Shown one piece after another: positions 10,520 through 18,488 of a DNA stretch of 33,633 nucleotides (positions are counted from its first letter, which is position 1; each line of letters starts with the position of its first letter). A model generated the notes under the pieces. That model worked only from the letters and a program-made list of their open reading frames with translations, made no database searches and had not been told where the DNA came from. Source of the stretch: Flavobacterium branchiophilum NBRC 15030 = ATCC 35035 (lineage in GTDB: Bacteria > Bacteroidota > Bacteroidia > Flavobacteriales > Flavobacteriaceae); assembly GCF_002217205.1 (NCBI RefSeq), contig NZ_MUGT01000041.1, positions 12,012-45,644 on the forward strand, given 5' to 3'. The translations under genes were made by a program, and so were the position numbers.

Positions 10520-10636
10520 CATTGGTCTAACTACTAAACCTGTCATGCTTTTACACATGACGAAAACAACACAACTATTTTTAATATCTTTATTACTAAT
10601 GTATAACGCTCCTTTTTTGAGTTTCTACATCATTAG

Positions 10637-10710
10637 CGGTCTGGACGGGACTCGAACCCGCGACCCCATGCGTGACAGGCATGTATTCTAACCAACTGAA
10701 CTACCAAACC
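10637..10710 (-). tRNA. tRNA-Asp (anticodon GTC), copy 1
   Basis: The minus strand folds as a full cloverleaf. The acceptor arms GGTTTGG and CCAGACC pair over 7 bp with one G-U, and the discriminator base is G. The anticodon loop CTGTCAC sits on a CATGC/GCATG stem, and the T arm has GGTTCGAGTC. CCA is not encoded. The gene body is identical to the second copy 285 bases upstream on the same strand. Confidence 0.96.
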
Positions 10711-10725
10711 TAATATTATTGGCTA

Positions 10726-10733
10726 TAAAGATA
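10726..10733 (-). promoter_or_regulatory. Probable -7 element for tRNA-Asp copy 1
   Basis: The minus strand reads TATCTTTA, one base from TAnnTTTG, 15 bases upstream of the tRNA. It is weaker than the element of copy 2. Confidence 0.4.
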
Positions 10734-10767
10734 TAAAAAACATTTCAACAAAAACAACTGTTTGTTT

Positions 10768-10799
10768 AAAAAAGCTTATCGCCGAAGCGAAAAGCTTTT
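10768..10799 (-). terminator. Rho-independent terminator, distal trailer of second tRNA-Asp
   Basis: This is the second copy of the AAGCTT-TTCG hairpin with a T-run. One G-to-A change at 10786 breaks a pair next to the loop. It lies between the two tRNA units, downstream of tRNA copy 2 and upstream of copy 1. Confidence 0.65.
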
Positions 10800-10882
10800 C
10801 ATTGGTCTAACTACTAAACCTTTATCATGCTTTTAAAACATGACGAAAACAACACAACTATTTTAAAAACCTTATTTTGGAC

Positions 10883-10910
10883 AAAAAAGCACTTTGTTTC
10901 CAAAGTGCTT
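10883..10910 (-). terminator. Rho-independent terminator directly after tRNA-Asp copy 2
   Basis: A perfect 10-bp hairpin, AAGCACTTTG / CAAAGTGCTT with a 4-base loop, is followed on the minus strand by TTTTTT. It ends about 12 bases past the tRNA 3' end and has no counterpart in the other unit. Confidence 0.85.
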
Positions 10911-10921
10911 CTCCAATTTTG

Positions 10922-10995
10922 CGGTCTGGACGGGACTCGAACCCGCGACCCCATGCGTGACAGGCATGTATTCTAACCAACTGAACTACCAAACC
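10922..10995 (-). tRNA. tRNA-Asp (anticodon GTC), copy 2
   Basis: It is identical in sequence to copy 1, with the same acceptor pairing, GTC anticodon and G discriminator. It has the better promoter and its own close terminator, so it is likely transcribed alone. Confidence 0.96.
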
Positions 10996-11014
10996 ATTGT
11001 GCTTTATTGCGGTG

Positions 11015-11044
11015 CAAATATACAACTGTTTTTATTATTTCCAA
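11015..11044 (-). promoter_or_regulatory. Promoter for tRNA-Asp copy 2
   Basis: The minus strand has TTG (11042-11044), a 19-base spacer, then TATATTTG (11015-11022). This is a textbook Bacteroidota -33/-7 pair. Transcription should begin about 13 bases before the tRNA. Confidence 0.75.
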
Positions 11045-11082
11045 GCTTTTTTCTAAAAAAAATAGTTTAATTTTATATTCTT

Positions 11083-12009
11083 TTATCTAAAACTTTGTTT
11101 TTCAGCTAAATATGTGGTCATAATTTTTTCAAAATTACCCGATACATCAACAGGTACATACTTTATTTTGTTTTGAGAGCAAGTCAATTCCAAATTTTTT
11201 ACAAAAGAAGTCATCATTTTGTTGTATTCTTGTTGTATCCCTTCGGCAAATACATTCACACTTTCGCCCGTTTCTAAATCTACAAATTTTCGAGGGCTGT
11301 TGTCGTACTGAAAATGCCATTCTGATGCGGCTTCCATAACATGAAACAATACTATTTTGTGTTTATTATGTTGCAAATGTTGCAATGCGTCAAACAATAA
11401 CTTGTGGTCCTCTGTTTGAAACATATCCGAAAATATAACAATCATCGATCGGCGGTGTATTTTTTCGGCTACCTGATGCAAAAATGTAATAATATTGCTG
11501 GTCTTTTTTTCTTGAGGGTTTTCTATCAAGTGTTCTAATTGATGAAGTAACATATTATGGTGCCGCTCGCTTCCTTTTTCGGGAGCATAAAAATCATAGT
11601 CGTTTGAAAAAACGCTCATCCCAACGGCATCTCGCTGTTTTTTTAACAAATTCATCAATACGGCTGTTGCCAAAACTGAAAATCCTATTTTGTTTTCAAA
11701 AAAGTTTTGAGGCCTTTTCAATGCAGGAAAGTGCATCGAACTCGAATTGTCTAATATAAAATGACACCTCAAATTGGTCTCCTCTTCATACCTTTTGGTA
11801 AACAATTTATCCGTTTTGGCAAACAATTTCCAATCGATATGCTTGGTACTTTCGCCACTATTATACACTTTATGCTCTGCAAATTCAGCCGAAAACCCAT
11901 GAAAAGGGCTTTTGTGCATACCCGAAATAAATCCTTCAACTACTTGATGGGCAAGAAGTTCCAAATTTTGAAATCGGGAGATGGTTGCTTGTTGATGCTC
12001 TAAATTCAT
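11083..12009 (-). CDS. DUF58 family protein with von Willebrand A-type fold
   Basis: DUF58 proteins are cytosolic, usually encoded beside a MoxR AAA+ ATPase and Bat/vWA proteins, and may act as adaptors in assembly or stress functions. The family core is clear: EGFISGMHKSPFHGFSAEFA at about residues 25-44, then GESTKHIDWKLFAKTDKLF. A MIDAS-like DNSSS motif follows (D87, S89, S91), in LDNSSSM. The protein has 308 residues, normal for the family, with no signal peptide or membrane segment. MoxR is not next to it here. The ATG at 12009 lies only five bases after a perfect TATCTTTG element, so the mRNA looks leaderless. The precise biochemical role is unknown. Confidence 0.88.
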   Translation of the reverse strand: MNLEHQQATISRFQNLELLAHQVVEGFISGMHKSPFHGFSAEFAEHKVYNSGESTKHIDWKLFAKTDKLFTKRYEEETNLRCHFILDNSSSMHFPALKRPQNFFENKIGFSVLATAVLMNLLKKQRDAVGMSVFSNDYDFYAPEKGSERHHNMLLHQLEHLIENPQEKKTSNIITFLHQVAEKIHRRSMIVIFSDMFQTEDHKLLFDALQHLQHNKHKIVLFHVMEAASEWHFQYDNSPRKFVDLETGESVNVFAEGIQQEYNKMMTSFVKNLELTCSQNKIKYVPVDVSGNFEKIMTTYLAEKQSFR

Positions 12010-12013
12010 AATT

Positions 12014-12021
12014 CAAAGATA
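12014..12021 (-). promoter_or_regulatory. -7 promoter element of the DUF58 gene, implying a leaderless mRNA
   Basis: The minus strand reads TATCTTTG followed by AATT and then the ATG. Bacteroidota start sites lie about 5-7 bases past this motif, so transcription would begin at or next to the start codon. Confidence 0.6.
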
Positions 12022-12109
12022 CATTTTTTTTGATAAACAATACTTTTTTCATCAAAAATATGACCATTCAAACAAGCCAAATTCCTTATTTTTATTTCGC
12101 CAAAAAAAA

Positions 12110-12140
12110 TTGTAATTGTTTAAAAAAATATATATTTTTG
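12110..12140 (+). promoter_or_regulatory. Promoter of tig
   Basis: TTG at 12110-12112, a 20-base spacer and TATTTTTG at 12133-12140 match the -33/-7 consensus. The predicted 5' leader is about 27 bases and ends in an A-rich stretch before the ATG, with no Shine-Dalgarno sequence. Confidence 0.65.
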
Positions 12141-12173
12141 CCAGCCAAAATTATCACGTAACAAAACATAAAA

Positions 12174-13499
12174 ATGGATATTAAAAGAGTAGCAATAGAC
12201 GCTGTAAATGAAGTAATTGTAATGACCGTTGTGCACATGGATTACAAAGGTCAGGTGGCCAAAAGAATAAACGAAAAAATGCCTCTAGCTACTGTTAAAG
12301 GTTTTAGAAAAGGACAAGTTCCCAAAGATTTAGTAGCCAAACAATATGGAAAAGCTATTAAAATTGAAGAAGTAAAAAAAGTAGTGGATTTAGCACTTAC
12401 GAGATATGTACAATCTGAAAGATTAAACCTTTTAGGATCGCCAATTGCTAAAGAAAACGACTCGTTTTCTTGGGACGATGAAGAACTTGTTTTTGAATAT
12501 GAAATTGGTTTAGTACCCCAATTTGAATTGGATTTAGAAGCCAAAAACGATATTGTAAAATATGTTATCGTTGCAGATGACAAACTAATAGACGGACAGG
12601 TTACCAGAATTCAAAAACAATTTGGCACCCCAATTCCGCAAGACGAAGTAGCTCAAAACAGTGAAATAGAAGGTACTTTTTCAAACGAAGCCGAAGGCAT
12701 CAACAATTCAAGCATTGTATCATTAGACATTTTTAAAGACAAAGCTACTGCCGATTTATTCCTAGGCAAAAAAGCAGGCGATGTGGTAACATTGGCCACA
12801 AAAGGCCTATTTGAAGACGACCACCAATTGATGGACTACCTCAAAATTGGTCATGACAAAGTACACGGATTAGACATCAATATAGACTTTACGATTCAAA
12901 GCATTCATGCTATAGAACCAGCCGAATTAAACCAAGAATTGTTTGACAAATTATTTGGAGAAGGCAACGTAGCAAGCCTCGAAGAGTTGAAAGTCAAAAT
13001 TAAAGAAGATGCCGAAAATCAATTTGCTCAACAAGCCGATCAAAAATTATTGACAGATGTTCAAGATTTTTTAATCGAAAACACAAAATTTGATTTGCCA
13101 ACAGCCTTTCTAAAAAAATGGTTGCAAACTGCAGGCGACAAAAACCTTACGCCAGAAGAAGCCGAAGTAGAATACAACCGCTCTGAAAAAGGTTTGCGTT
13201 TTCAATTAATCGAAGGAAAAGCATTGTCTCAAAACAATATTCAAATTACTTTTGAAGACTTAAAAGGCTTTACACAAGGATTAATCCGCCAACAAATGGC
13301 TCAATACGGACAACTGAACCCAACAGACGAAGAAGTTCAAGGTATAGTGGCAAAAGTTTTGTCAAACCAAGACGAAGTTCGCCGTTTGTCCGACCAAGTT
13401 GTAGCTGTAAAACTACTTGAATTGTTTAAAGAAAAAGCCAACGCTACCGAAAAACACGTTACTTACGACGAATTCGTAAAAGAAATGTATGGTGAATAA
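12174..13499 (+). CDS. tig: Trigger factor, ribosome-bound chaperone and prolyl isomerase
   Basis: Trigger factor docks at the ribosomal exit tunnel and shields nascent chains. The ribosome-binding signature GFRKGQVP is at residues 43-50 of the N-terminal domain. The central region (about 150-240) corresponds to the FKBP-like domain but is divergent: I do not see the usual active-site pattern, so isomerase activity is uncertain, as is common in Bacteroidota homologues. The C-terminal helical chaperone domain runs from about 250 to 441 and is rich in Gln, Lys and Glu. Its 441 residues fit the family. The gene is followed by a terminator and then by clpP-clpX, the same order as in many bacteria, linking folding with degradation. 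Confidence 0.95.
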   Translation: MDIKRVAIDAVNEVIVMTVVHMDYKGQVAKRINEKMPLATVKGFRKGQVPKDLVAKQYGKAIKIEEVKKVVDLALTRYVQSERLNLLGSPIAKENDSFSWDDEELVFEYEIGLVPQFELDLEAKNDIVKYVIVADDKLIDGQVTRIQKQFGTPIPQDEVAQNSEIEGTFSNEAEGINNSSIVSLDIFKDKATADLFLGKKAGDVVTLATKGLFEDDHQLMDYLKIGHDKVHGLDINIDFTIQSIHAIEPAELNQELFDKLFGEGNVASLEELKVKIKEDAENQFAQQADQKLLTDVQDFLIENTKFDLPTAFLKKWLQTAGDKNLTPEEAEVEYNRSEKGLRFQLIEGKALSQNNIQITFEDLKGFTQGLIRQQMAQYGQLNPTDEEVQGIVAKVLSNQDEVRRLSDQVVAVKLLELFKEKANATEKHVTYDEFVKEMYGE

Positions 13500-13525
13500 T
13501 ATTTAAAAAAAATAACTATATTTGG

Positions 13526-13558
13526 GCGTCAGAAAAACATTTTTTTGACGCTCTTTTA
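13526..13558 (+). terminator. Rho-independent terminator after tig
   Basis: The arms GCGTCA (13526-13531) and TGACGC (13546-13551) enclose an A/T-rich loop and are followed by TCTTTTATTT. It separates tig from clpP. A TATATTTG motif lies immediately before it at 13517-13524. Confidence 0.7.
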
Positions 13559-13694
13559 TTTGAAGCCAATCCAGCTATTCGTTTCAAGTTTTTTCATGTA
13601 CTCCTTTTTTTGATTTCAAAAAATAGTCGTCCATTTCAAAAACTTTTCACTACTATCTGGGCTAATACAAAACATAACCATAAAATAACAAAAC

Positions 13695-14372
13695 ATGAAC
13701 TACGGAAAAGAATTTAAAAAATTTGCTACCAAACACCAAGGCGTAAATGCCATGTATTATGACAAAATGATCGCACACCTACAACCACAAAACATGACCC
13801 CATACATCATCGAAGAAAGACACCTCAACGTATCGCAACTCGATGTGTTCTCTCGATTGATGATGGACAGAATCATTTTTTTAGGCACAGGAATAGACGA
13901 CCAAATTGCCAACATTGTTCAGGCACAACTCTTGTTTTTAGAAAGTGCCGATGCTGCAAAAGACATTCAAATATACATCAACTCACCAGGAGGCAGCGTA
14001 TATGCAGGGCTTGGAATATACGACACCATGCAATACATCAAGCCCGATGTAGCCACCATTTGTACCGGTATGGCAGCCTCTATGGGCGCTGTATTGTTGT
14101 GTGCTGGGGCTGCTGGCAAACGCTCTGCCCTACCCCACTCTCGTGTGATGATTCATCAACCATCGGGCGGTGCTCAAGGAGTGGCCACAGACATGGAAAT
14201 CAACCTGCGTGAAATGTTGAAACTCAAAGACGAATTGTATCACATAATTTCGACACATTCGGGTCAAAGTTTTGAAAAAGTACACCAAGACAGTGAAAGA
14301 GATTATTGGATGATTGCCGATGAAGCCAAAGAATATGGCATGATTGACGAAGTTTTGAGACGAAACAAATAA
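13695..14372 (+). CDS. clpP: ATP-dependent Clp protease proteolytic subunit
   Basis: ClpP forms the two-ring 14-mer serine protease chamber fed by ClpX. The catalytic triad is complete: S129 in GMAASMGA, H154 in RVMIHQP and D203 in ERDYWM. The oxyanion region [10 protein letters not shown] is at 97-106. At 225 residues it is slightly long. About 35 residues precede the conserved [12 protein letters not shown] core and probably include a propeptide removed on maturation. An internal ATG at residue 20 or 34 is a possible alternative start. clpX follows after 55 bases on the same strand, so the two are likely cotranscribed. Confidence 0.96.
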   Translation: MNYGKEFKKFATKHQGVNAMYYDKMIAHLQPQNMTPYIIEERHLNVSQLDVFSRLMMDRIIFLGTGIDDQIANIVQAQLLFLESADAAKDIQIYINSPGGSVYAGLGIYDTMQYIKPDVATICTGMAASMGAVLLCAGAAGKRSALPHSRVMIHQPSGGAQGVATDMEINLREMLKLKDELYHIISTHSGQSFEKVHQDSERDYWMIADEAKEYGMIDEVLRRNK

Positions 14373-14427
14373 TAAAACTACACTATCCAAGAGCACTATT
14401 TTTAATACGATTATTAAAACAAAAAAA

Positions 14428-15663
14428 ATGGCAAAAAACAAATCAGCATGTGGATTTTGTGGCAGAACAAAAGCAGAAACACAATTGTTAATTGCAGGAA
14501 TCGATACCTTTATTTGCGATTCGTGTATTGAACAAGCCCACATGATTATCCAAGAAGAAATCAAATCCAACGCCCAATTACGCAACAACAACTCCGATTT
14601 GATTTTACGAAAACCAAAAGAAATCAGGGCTTTTTTGGACCAATATGTAATAGGACAAGATCAAACCAAAAAAGTCATGTCGGTGGCTGTTTACAACCAT
14701 TACAAACGGTTGATGCAACAAACATCTCAAGACGAAGTGGAAATTGAAAAAAGCAACATTATTATGGTTGGACAAACGGGTACTGGCAAAACATTAGTAG
14801 CCAAAACCATTGCTAAAATGTTAGATGTGCCCCTTGCCATTGTAGATGCTACCGTACTTACAGAGGCAGGATATGTGGGCGAAGATGTAGAAAGTTTACT
14901 TACTCGACTGCTTCAGGCTGCCGATTATGATGTAGAAAAAGCCGAAAGAGGCATTGTGTTTATTGATGAAATAGACAAAATTGCCCGCAAAAGCGACAAC
15001 CCATCTATTACCAGAGACGTATCGGGCGAGGGTGTGCAACAAGCATTATTGAAACTTTTGGAAGGAACAGTTGTAAATGTGCCACCAAAAGGAGGCAGAA
15101 AACATCCTGATCAAAAATTTGTTGAAGTAAACACCCAAAATATTTTGTTTATTGCAGGAGGTGCCTTTGATGGCATTGAAAAAATTATTTCAAAACGCTT
15201 AAACAGACAAGCCGTTGGCTACAGTACCTCGCAAAACAAGGATCAAGTAGATAACAACAATTTATTGCAATATATTATTCCAAAAGACATCAGAGATTTT
15301 GGGTTGATTCCAGAAATTATAGGCCGTTTGCCAGTGCTTACCCACATGGATCCATTGGATAAAGACACCTTGAGAAGCATTTTGACTGAACCTAAAAATG
15401 CGTTAATCAAACAATACAGCAAATTATTTGCAATGGACGAGGTAGCATTTACAATACAAGATGAAGCATTGGATTTTATTGTGGACAAAGCACTAGAATA
15501 CAAGCTAGGAGCCAGAGGTTTACGCTCGCTTTGCGAAGCCATCCTAACCGATGCCATGTATGAATTGCCAAGTTCTGAAAATAAAAAACTCGACATCGAT
15601 TTAAATTATGCCGCACAAGCCTTGAGTCAAAATTTATTAAAACGATTGGAAATAGCCTCGTAA
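14428..15663 (+). CDS. clpX: Clp protease ATP-binding subunit ClpX
   Basis: ClpX is the AAA+ unfoldase that recognises tagged substrates and threads them into ClpP. The N-terminal zinc-binding domain has four cysteines, C8, C11, C30 and C33 (CGFC and CDSC). Walker A GQTGTGKT is at 115-122, the pore loop GYVG at 148-151 and Walker B IVFIDE at 176-181. The C-terminal part has the small AAA+ subdomain with GARGLRS. The 411 residues are typical. An A-rich stretch precedes the ATG and a strong terminator follows the stop codon. Confidence 0.97.
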   Translation: MAKNKSACGFCGRTKAETQLLIAGIDTFICDSCIEQAHMIIQEEIKSNAQLRNNNSDLILRKPKEIRAFLDQYVIGQDQTKKVMSVAVYNHYKRLMQQTSQDEVEIEKSNIIMVGQTGTGKTLVAKTIAKMLDVPLAIVDATVLTEAGYVGEDVESLLTRLLQAADYDVEKAERGIVFIDEIDKIARKSDNPSITRDVSGEGVQQALLKLLEGTVVNVPPKGGRKHPDQKFVEVNTQNILFIAGGAFDGIEKIISKRLNRQAVGYSTSQNKDQVDNNNLLQYIIPKDIRDFGLIPEIIGRLPVLTHMDPLDKDTLRSILTEPKNALIKQYSKLFAMDEVAFTIQDEALDFIVDKALEYKLGARGLRSLCEAILTDAMYELPSSENKKLDIDLNYAAQALSQNLLKRLEIAS

Positions 15664-15682
15664 AACAGGTGGTTTATAAACC

Positions 15683-15721
15683 AAAAATCCCTCAAACACA
15701 ATATGTTTGAGGGATTTTTTT
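15683..15721 (+). terminator. Rho-independent terminator after clpX
   Basis: A perfect 16-bp stem (15683-15698 with 15704-15719) built around TCCCTCAAACA and TGTTTGAGGGA has a 5-base loop and ends in a run of eight T. It begins 20 bases past the clpX stop. Confidence 0.92.
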
Positions 15722-15789
15722 TGGAAGATAATGTTCTAAAAAAGGGTGTAATCCCAAATAGAGCAGTGTGCTAAAAAGTGTATAAAGTT

Positions 15790-15940
15790 TTTTTAGCCCA
15801 GATTGAAGTGAAAAACCCGCAGCCACAAAAGGGATTTTTTTGTAGCCACAAAAGAGCGACCAGCGGAAGCTCCTTTTGTGGTGTACAAAAAACCCTTTTG
15901 TGGCGAGGATTTGTAACGAAAAGCTGGAATTGCTACTTAA
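15790..15940 (+). ncRNA. Candidate structured RNA of the recurrent Flavobacteriia intergenic type
   Basis: The 385-base gap between clpX and the symporter gene holds no credible gene but has a very long hairpin at 15823-15903. Its outer arms CCACAAAAGGG and CCCTTTTGTGG pair over 11 bp, the middle arms TTTTTTGTA and TACAAAAAA over 9 bp, and the inner arms CCACAAAAG and CTTTTGTGG over 9 bp plus AGC/GCT. The flanks carry a motif pair, AGCCCAGATTGAAGTG (15795-15810) and GGATTTGTAACGAAAAGCTGG (15908-15927). From memory this pair resembles a structured element repeated in flavobacterial genomes. It may belong to the Flavo-1 or 6S-Flavo RNA classes, but I cannot assign the class. The strand is inferred from motif orientation. 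No perfect TAnnTTTG lies directly upstream. Confidence 0.5.
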
Positions 15941-16010
15941 AGCACAATACTTATACTATATTGGTTTTACACTTTGACAAAGATGGAGAATAACGCTTGG
16001 CAAAATAGGT

Positions 16011-16034
16011 AAGACTATAGGATAAAATAGTCTT
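16011..16034 (-). terminator. Terminator-like hairpin after the symporter gene
   Basis: AAGACTAT and ATAGTCTT form a perfect 8-bp stem with an 8-base loop, 15 bases past the symporter stop codon on the minus strand. There is no long T-run, so it may be weak. Confidence 0.4.
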
Positions 16035-16048
16035 GATTTTAAAATTGG

Positions 16049-17299
16049 CTATTCTTTTTCCCATTTTCCAACGACAGAAGTGGCCAAGGCATTGCCTAAA
16101 ACATTTGTAGCACTTCTAAACATATCGCAAAAATGATCGATTGGCAATATGAGTGCAATACCTTCTATGGGGATTTTAAACATGCCGCAAGTGGCTGCTA
16201 CAACGACCAAGCTGGCCCGAGGAACTCCCGCAATACCTTTGCTGGTGAGCATGAGTACAAACAACATGGTGATTTGTGTGGGATAGTCTAACTGTATGTT
16301 ATATACTTGGGCTATAAATATACTGGCAAATGTCATATACATCATACTTCCGTCTAAATTGAAGGAATAACCAAGGGGCAACATAAATGAAACTACTTTG
16401 TCTTTGACTCCAAATCGTTCTAGTTCTTCGGTTAATTTTGGGAAAACCGCTTCGGAACTTGTGGTACCAAACGCAATCATGAGCGGACTTATGATATGGT
16501 TTAGCAATACAACCATTCTTTTTCTTAAAAATAAAAACCCAACAGCAATAAGAAAAACCCAAAGAGACCCGATTCCGACTAAAAATGAACCAAAAAACTT
16601 GGCATAAGTAACCAAAAGTTCGTTTAAATCGCGGATGGCAAACACACCTGCAATGGCACCAAACACGCCAATGGGTGCAAATTTCATGACATAATTCACC
16701 ATTTTTAATACGATGTGCGATATTTTATCCAAAGCATTTACCACGGGTTTTACGTGTTGTCCGAGCGAGGCTGCTGCAAGTCCAAAGAAAATGGAAAAAA
16801 TAACGATTTGCAAAATTTCATTGGTTGCCATGGCTTCGACTATACTTTTTGGGATGATGTGTTCTACAAAATTTTGTGCCGAAAAATGACTTGTTTTATC
16901 GGTAACTTCGCTAGCACTATTCAAATCTACATTTCCAAGGGTAAGGCCTTTGCCAGGTTGTAAAACATTGATCCAGAACATACCGATTAATAACGATACG
17001 AACGAGGCCGAAAAAAACCAAGCCATAGCCCTGCCCCCTATTCGCCCAACTGCTTTTAAGTCGCCCAACTTGGCTATACCAACCACTAAAGTTGTAAAAA
17101 CCAAGGGCGAAATAATCATTTGTACCAATCGAATAAAAACGGTAGCGAGCATTTTTATTTTATCTGAAAATGATTTGGCCGCTACGGCATCATAATGATT
17201 GTGAATAATAATACCCAAAATGGCTCCAAGCAGCATGGCTATTAATATTTGAAAAGTCAAATTACTAGTAATTGATTTTTTTGGAGTAGTTGAAGTCAT
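16049..17299 (-). CDS. Dicarboxylate/amino acid:cation symporter (DAACS family)
   Basis: This inner-membrane protein is predicted to take up glutamate, aspartate or C4-dicarboxylates with H+ or Na+. It has about eight hydrophobic segments and re-entrant loops. Family signatures are visible: the serine-rich AFGTTSSEAVFPKL (first re-entrant loop) and SFNLDGSMMYM (the NxDG cation and substrate motif). I chose the ATG at 17299, giving 416 residues starting MTSTTPKK. A longer frame reaches 17368 but would run back through the aroC stop and adds 23 residues without homology features. It lies 28 bases behind aroC and is probably cotranscribed. The actual substrate cannot be read from the sequence. 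Confidence 0.9.
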   Translation of the reverse strand: MTSTTPKKSITSNLTFQILIAMLLGAILGIIIHNHYDAVAAKSFSDKIKMLATVFIRLVQMIISPLVFTTLVVGIAKLGDLKAVGRIGGRAMAWFFSASFVSLLIGMFWINVLQPGKGLTLGNVDLNSASEVTDKTSHFSAQNFVEHIIPKSIVEAMATNEILQIVIFSIFFGLAAASLGQHVKPVVNALDKISHIVLKMVNYVMKFAPIGVFGAIAGVFAIRDLNELLVTYAKFFGSFLVGIGSLWVFLIAVGFLFLRKRMVVLLNHIISPLMIAFGTTSSEAVFPKLTEELERFGVKDKVVSFMLPLGYSFNLDGSMMYMTFASIFIAQVYNIQLDYPTQITMLFVLMLTSKGIAGVPRASLVVVAATCGMFKIPIEGIALILPIDHFCDMFRSATNVLGNALATSVVGKWEKE

Positions 17300-17327
17300 T
17301 ATTGTATTTATTTGAATGATAAAAAAT

Positions 17328-18392
17328 TTATTTTTGATATGCTTGATGCATGAGTTGCATGTCTGCAACTACTAATGCGGCCATGGCTTCTACAATGGGT
17401 ACGGCTCTTGGCACCACACAGGGGTCGTGTCTTCCTTTGCCTTGTTGTGAGATGATGGTATTTTGGTTTGTCAATACGTCTTGCTTTTGAATTAAGGTTG
17501 CAACGGGTTTAAAAGCAATTCTACAATAAATATCCATGCCGTTGCTAATCCCCCCTTGAATACCTCCAGACAAGTTGGTTTTTGTTGTTCCATCAGGGTG
17601 GTACAAGTCGTTATGCTGGCTGCCCGTCATTTTTGAGCCACAAAAACCGCTGCCGTATTCAAATCCTTTGACAGCATTGATAGACAACATGGCTTTGCCC
17701 AACTCGGCATGTAGTTTGTCAAAAACAGGTTCGCCAAGGCCAATCGGCACGTTTTGAATAACACAAGTAATAGTTCCGCCCACGGTGTCGCCTTGTTTTT
17801 TAATGTCTTTGATATACGCTTCCATTTTGGCAGCAGTTTCGGGGTCTGGACACCTTACCGGATTACTTTCTATGGCATTAAAATCAATATCTTGATAAGG
17901 CTTTTCCATAAATATTGACCCCACAGACGATACAAAAGCATGAATTTTGATGTTTTTTAAAAATTGTTTGGCAATGGCTCCGGCCACTACTCGACTGGCT
18001 GTTTCACGGGCAGAGCTTCTGCCGCCGCCTCTATAATCTCTAAAACCATATTTTTGATCATATACATAATCGGCATGGCTGGGTCTGTATGTATTTTTGA
18101 TTTCGGAGTAGTCGCCAGATTTTTGATTGGTATTTGGAATGATAAATCCAATAGAAGTTCCTGTGGTTTTTCCTTCAAAAATTCCTGACAAAAACTGCAC
18201 CTCATCATTTTCTTTTCGTTGGGTTACAATGGCAGATTGTCCTGGTTTGCGGCGTTCCATTTCGTGTTGTATGGCCTCAAAATCTAAAGTAATTCCAGCG
18301 GGGCAACCATCAATAATGCCGCCAAGTGCCTCGCCATGTGATTCGCCAAAGGTTGTAATTCTAAAAAGTGTTCCAAAAGTATTTCCTGCCAT
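17328..18392 (-). CDS. aroC: Chorismate synthase
   Basis: The enzyme converts 5-enolpyruvylshikimate 3-phosphate to chorismate, the last step of the shikimate pathway, using reduced FMN. The family signatures are present: [18 protein letters not shown] near residues 17-34, [24 protein letters not shown] near 47-70 and [21 protein letters not shown] near 121-141. The 354 residues are normal. The ATG at 18392 lies about 17 bases after a TACTTTTG element, implying a very short leader. Other aromatic amino acid genes are not nearby. The symporter gene follows after 28 bases. Confidence 0.97.
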   Translation of the reverse strand: MAGNTFGTLFRITTFGESHGEALGGIIDGCPAGITLDFEAIQHEMERRKPGQSAIVTQRKENDEVQFLSGIFEGKTTGTSIGFIIPNTNQKSGDYSEIKNTYRPSHADYVYDQKYGFRDYRGGGRSSARETASRVVAGAIAKQFLKNIKIHAFVSSVGSIFMEKPYQDIDFNAIESNPVRCPDPETAAKMEAYIKDIKKQGDTVGGTITCVIQNVPIGLGEPVFDKLHAELGKAMLSINAVKGFEYGSGFCGSKMTGSQHNDLYHPDGTTKTNLSGGIQGGISNGMDIYCRIAFKPVATLIQKQDVLTNQNTIISQQGKGRHDPCVVPRAVPIVEAMAALVVADMQLMHQAYQK

Positions 18393-18408
18393 TTTATTAA
18401 TTTTTTTT

Positions 18409-18416
18409 CAAAAGTA
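18409..18416 (-). promoter_or_regulatory. -7 promoter element of aroC
   Basis: The minus strand reads TACTTTTG, matching TAnnTTTG, and predicts a leader of about 10 bases. No clear -33 TTG is present. Confidence 0.5.
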
Positions 18417-18488
18417 AGCATTTAGTGTGTATCCTTAAAACGTTTTTTTAAAAAGATGCTGATCTGCCACAAAAACACACTCAAGGTA

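Larger units (their letters stand above)
10488..10995 (-). repeat. Tandem duplication of a tRNA-Asp/trailer unit
   Basis: Two units of about 280 bases lie head to tail, starting at 10488 and 10768. Each holds the same terminator hairpin, a short segment ending CTAACTACTAAACC, a small CATG hairpin, the string GACGAAAACAACACAACTAT and an identical tRNA-Asp. The stretch between trailer and tRNA has diverged, and the second unit alone carries a strong extra terminator at 10883-10910. The stretch 10286-10636 otherwise holds only the maeB promoter and this trailer. Confidence 0.85.

Noticed and set aside
15778..15993. A 71-codon open frame on the plus strand between clpX and the symporter gene
   Set aside because: It runs straight through the 81-nt hairpin, has no family resemblance and is explained by the structured element.
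17300..17368. A longer N-terminus for the symporter (start at 17368)
   Set aside because: It would overlap the end of aroC by about 40 bases and adds a Cys- and Lys-rich stretch not typical of the family. The ATG at 17299 fits better.
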